Of a stretch of 64,000 bases of DNA, positions 61,981 through 64,000 are shown piece by piece (the stretch's first letter is position 1; every line of letters begins with the position of its first letter). The DNA is from Anaerostipes butyraticus (GTDB taxonomy: Bacteria > Bacillota > Clostridia > Lachnospirales > Lachnospiraceae): assembly GCF_016586355.1 (NCBI RefSeq), contig NZ_BLYI01000070.1, forward strand, positions 47,134-111,133, in the 5' to 3' direction. The position numbers were made by a program, and so were the translations under genes. The notes under the pieces were generated by a model that saw only the letters and a program-made list of their open reading frames with translations, was not told where the DNA came from and searched no databases.

Positions 61981-62664
61981 ATGTTAATTTTAATTGATGA
62001 CGCAGATTTAACAAAAATTGAGGAACTTTATAATATGTATCCTTATGATGGGGTTACAACCAATCCGACCATCTTAAGCAAAACAGGAAATCCAAATCCT
62101 ATGGATCAGTTAAAAAAGATCCGTGCTCTGATTCCTTCTGATGCCATGCTTCATGCCCAGGTTCTTTCAACAGAAGCTGATGATATGGTAAAAGAAGCAA
62201 AACATATGGTTTCTGTTCTGGGCGAGAATACATATATTAAAGTACCAGTTACAGCAAATGGTCTGAAGGCCATTTCCATTTTAAGCAAAGAAGGCATCAA
62301 TGTGACGGCCACCGCTATTTACGGCGTTCTGCCCGCTTTTATGGCAGCAAAAGCCGGAGCAAAATTCCTGGCTCCTTATGTGAACCGTCTGGACAATCTC
62401 GGATATGATGGTGTTCAGATTGCCAAAGACATTCATACAATGGTAAAATCTGCAGGATATGAAGCTGAGGTTCTGGGAGCTTCCTTTAAGAACTCACAGC
62501 AGGTTCTGGAAATGGGCAAATTCGGAATCGGTTCCGTTACAGTAAACCCGGATACATTAAAAGCTCTTGCATTCAATGGTGTCGCTGAAACTGCAGTAAA
62601 AGATTTCATCCATGATTTTGAAGGATGCTGCGGCGAAGGCAAAACAATGCTTGATTTTGAATAA
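61981..62664 (+). CDS. fsa: Fructose-6-phosphate aldolase/transaldolase-like protein
   Basis: 227-residue class I aldolase of the FSA/small-transaldolase family. The start DGVTTNPTILSKTG carries the family Asn/Thr, the Schiff-base lysine is Lys87 in TYIKVPVT, and the barrel end is VTATAIYGVLPAFMAAKAGAKFLAPYVNRLDNLG and GSVTVNPDTLKAL. It could split fructose 6-phosphate from mannitol breakdown to dihydroxyacetone and glyceraldehyde 3-phosphate, or act as a transaldolase. It lies 88 bases after the mtl operon with a strong AGGAGG site, and a terminator follows. Confidence 0.88.
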   Translation: MLILIDDADLTKIEELYNMYPYDGVTTNPTILSKTGNPNPMDQLKKIRALIPSDAMLHAQVLSTEADDMVKEAKHMVSVLGENTYIKVPVTANGLKAISILSKEGINVTATAIYGVLPAFMAAKAGAKFLAPYVNRLDNLGYDGVQIAKDIHTMVKSAGYEAEVLGASFKNSQQVLEMGKFGIGSVTVNPDTLKALAFNGVAETAVKDFIHDFEGCCGEGKTMLDFE

Positions 62665-62684
62665 TTTTATACTACTTCTAAAAA

Positions 62685-62714
62685 AGAGCAGTCTTATTTT
62701 CCAGACTGCTCTTT
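62685..62714 (+). terminator. Terminator between the aldolase gene and the PepSY gene (bidirectional)
   Basis: AAGAGCAGTCT/AGACTGCTCTT stem. On the plus strand it is followed by TCCTTATTTTC and on the minus strand by TTTTTTAG. It serves both convergent genes. Confidence 0.8.
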
Positions 62715-62732
62715 CCTTATTTTCACTATTCT

Positions 62733-63362
62733 CTACATTCTCAGATCCGCATTCCAGTCAAAAATAATCCCTGTCGCCGCATCCATCTCGAACTCATATA
62801 CTATGGAATCATACTGCAGCCGCCCTTCATAGCGTTTTTCTCCATCTTCTGATTCCTCCTGGACCTGAATCTCATCCGCAGAAACTCCAGATACTTTATC
62901 TGCCACAATATTTTTTGCTTCTTCTGTCGTAACAGCCTGACCGTTCTGCTGACGAACCCATTCTTCTTCTACTTCATAGTCGGCTCCCACGATTTTTCCG
63001 CCATGGATGGCAATCTCATAGTCATAATCACCATAATCCGTCTCAAATTCAATGTCGTAGATTGGAATACTGTTATCCCCATCGGTTTCTATCTTTATAT
63101 TATATGCCTGATCTGAAGATACCTCCGCATCTTTCAGCGCTGTCTCCAGCGCCTGTTCTTTACTGATTTCTGCCTGAGCAGATGTGTTCTCACCCTGCTG
63201 TGGTTCTGCAGCCTGGGACTGATCTGCTGTCTGTGCGGAAGTATCCTGACTGCTGGTTTCAGAAGATACTGCTGTATCTGATGATGCGGCTGAACCTCCA
63301 TTTCCACAGCCTGCCAGGATAAGCACGGCTGATAAAAGAATTAAAATTCTGATTTTTTTCAT
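62733..63362 (-). CDS. PepSY-domain lipoprotein
   Basis: 209 residues. The signal peptide has lipobox LILAGC, so Cys19 is lipidated. A Ser/Thr/Gln/Ala-rich linker (residues 20-65) leads to two PepSY-like units: SKEQALETALKDAEVSSDQAYNIKIETDGDNSIPIYDIEFETDYGDYDYEIAIHGGKIVGADYE and TTEEAKNIVADKVSGVSADEIQVQEESEDGEKRYEGRLQYDSIVYEFEMDAATGIIFDW. PepSY domains are thought to inhibit proteases. It is anchored outside the membrane. Function beyond that is unknown. Confidence 0.85.
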   Translation of the reverse strand: MKKIRILILLSAVLILAGCGNGGSAASSDTAVSSETSSQDTSAQTADQSQAAEPQQGENTSAQAEISKEQALETALKDAEVSSDQAYNIKIETDGDNSIPIYDIEFETDYGDYDYEIAIHGGKIVGADYEVEEEWVRQQNGQAVTTEEAKNIVADKVSGVSADEIQVQEESEDGEKRYEGRLQYDSIVYEFEMDAATGIIFDWNADLRM

Positions 63363-63472
63363 TGTTCGACCTCCTGATTATTGAATAAAAATTCATTTTA
63401 TTTGTTTTCAATAAAATAACGTCGGACCCTGCTTTTTTATTGCATGAAAATACAGATTTTTATAAAAAAGAA

Positions 63473-63495
63473 AGAATCCTGCAAAGCAGAATTCT
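63473..63495 (-). terminator. Terminator of the tRNA operon
   Basis: On the minus strand AGAATTCTGC/GCAGGATTCT with a TTT loop and one mismatch, followed by TTCTTTTTTAT. It lies about 45 bases past the last tRNA and is of the same hairpin type as at 233 and 11853. Confidence 0.7.
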
Positions 63496-63539
63496 CCCGA
63501 AACAAAAAAAGACTTTGATATAAATCAAAATCTTAGAAA

Positions 63540-63613
<74 letters not shown>

Positions 63614-63649
63614 ACAATATATAATGAGTGTATTTATAAAATGTCTCGA

Positions 63650-63720
63650 AGGCGCCGACCAGATTTGAACTGGTGATCAGGGAGTTGCAGTCCCATGCCT
63701 TACCACTTGGCTACGGCGCC
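63650..63720 (-). tRNA. tRNA-Cys (GCA)
   Basis: 71-nt tRNA on the minus strand with a GGCGCCG acceptor stem and the loop CTGCAAC (anticodon GCA). TTCAAAT in the T-arm. CCA is not encoded. Confidence 0.95.
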
Positions 63721-63755
63721 ACATGATATAGTATATTCAACTAGTAACAAAAAGA

Positions 63756-63827
63756 TGACTCCAACGGGATTTGAACCCGTGTTACCGCCGTGAAAGGGCG
63801 GTGTCTTAACCACTTGACCATGGAGCC
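63756..63827 (-). tRNA. tRNA-Glu (TTC)
   Basis: 72-nt tRNA on the minus strand, acceptor GGCTCCA/TGGAGTC, anticodon loop CTTTCAC (TTC). CCA is not encoded. Confidence 0.95.
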
Positions 63828-63880
63828 TCATCTTCATGGCCGCTTCACGGCCTCTCCTGAAGCGCTCTCACGCTTCCCAA

Positions 63881-63953
63881 CTCCCCGAGCCGGGCTCGAA
63901 CCAGCGACAGCACGGTTAACAGCCGTGTGCTCTACCAACTGAGCTATCGAGGA
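63881..63953 (-). tRNA. tRNA-Asn (GTT)
   Basis: 73-nt tRNA on the minus strand, acceptor TCCTCGA/TCGGGGA, anticodon loop CTGTTAA (GTT), discriminator G. CCA is not encoded. First of four tRNAs in this direction; the sequence upstream (63954-64000) resembles the spacer that often follows clostridial rRNA genes, so an rRNA operon may lie just to the right. Confidence 0.95.
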
Positions 63954-64000
63954 TCATCTGAGATACTCATGTACCTTCAAAACATCATACAAAACCATTC

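Overview
The window looks like chromosomal DNA from an anaerobic, low-to-mid G+C Firmicute, most likely a gut-type member of Clostridia/Lachnospiraceae. The signs are strong AGGAGG-type ribosome binding sites on nearly every gene, sigma-A-like promoters, compact same-strand operons, PTS sugar uptake under BglG/MtlR-type PRD regulators, an unlinked tRNA cluster without encoded CCA, and typical clostridial families (DUF3783, YqeY, GPP34-like, DUF1667 with a split GlpA-like enzyme). No phage, IS element, CRISPR array or rRNA gene lies inside the window; the tRNA cluster at the right edge probably adjoins an rRNA operon outside it.

Layout. 0-6.3 kb: a partial small gene, a GPP34-like/MerR operon, a 2-hydroxyacid dehydrogenase, a MetE-C-like methyltransferase, a MerR/aldo-keto reductase operon with a 19-bp-spacer promoter, and a LysR regulator. 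6.3-11.2 kb: a complete beta-glucoside operon (licT, EIIBC, 6-phospho-beta-glucosidase, EIIA) with two antiterminator/terminator sites. 11.2-15.6 kb: pgsA, an EamA transporter, a decayed PEP/pyruvate-binding-domain gene, and a HAD hydrolase. 15.6-21.7 kb: a metal P-type ATPase with a separate HMA chaperone, a DUF5714-arsenate reductase fusion, and a UvrA2-like ABC protein. 21.7-24.5 kb: an XRE regulator with a DUF262/DUF1524 (GmrSD-type) protein, a probable small defence locus. 24.5-38.7 kb: housekeeping genes (rlmD, yhaM, ppk, mutS2, asnS, yqeY) mixed with an EAL phosphodiesterase and small enzymes.

38.8-50.8 kb is the most unusual part. A sulfonate/taurine-type ABC importer (permease, lipoprotein, ATPase) and a TauE/SafE exporter lie downstream of two PII-like genes that look like the nitrogenase regulators NifI1 and NifI2, although no nitrogenase is present. 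Two paralogous sets of class III aminotransferase, iron alcohol dehydrogenase and PucR regulator flank this transporter. The set fits uptake of an amino-sulfonate such as taurine, transfer of its amino group, reduction of the aldehyde and export of the remaining sulfonate, so that nitrogen is gained; the NifI pair could gate this by nitrogen status. This reading is inference.

50.9-55.2 kb: a GlpA-like/FAD/DUF1667 electron-transfer dehydrogenase operon ending in a GpsA-like gene. 55.4-62.7 kb: a LacI regulator and a mannitol PTS operon (EIIA, mtlA, mtlD, mtlR, a second EIIA) followed by a fructose-6-phosphate aldolase/transaldolase-like gene. 62.7-64 kb: a PepSY lipoprotein and four tRNAs (fMet, Cys, Glu, Asn), all on the minus strand. 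Several genes carry single-base shifts in short homopolymers (near 6480, 12542, 13351, 27585 and 27680), which are either true decay or sequencing error.
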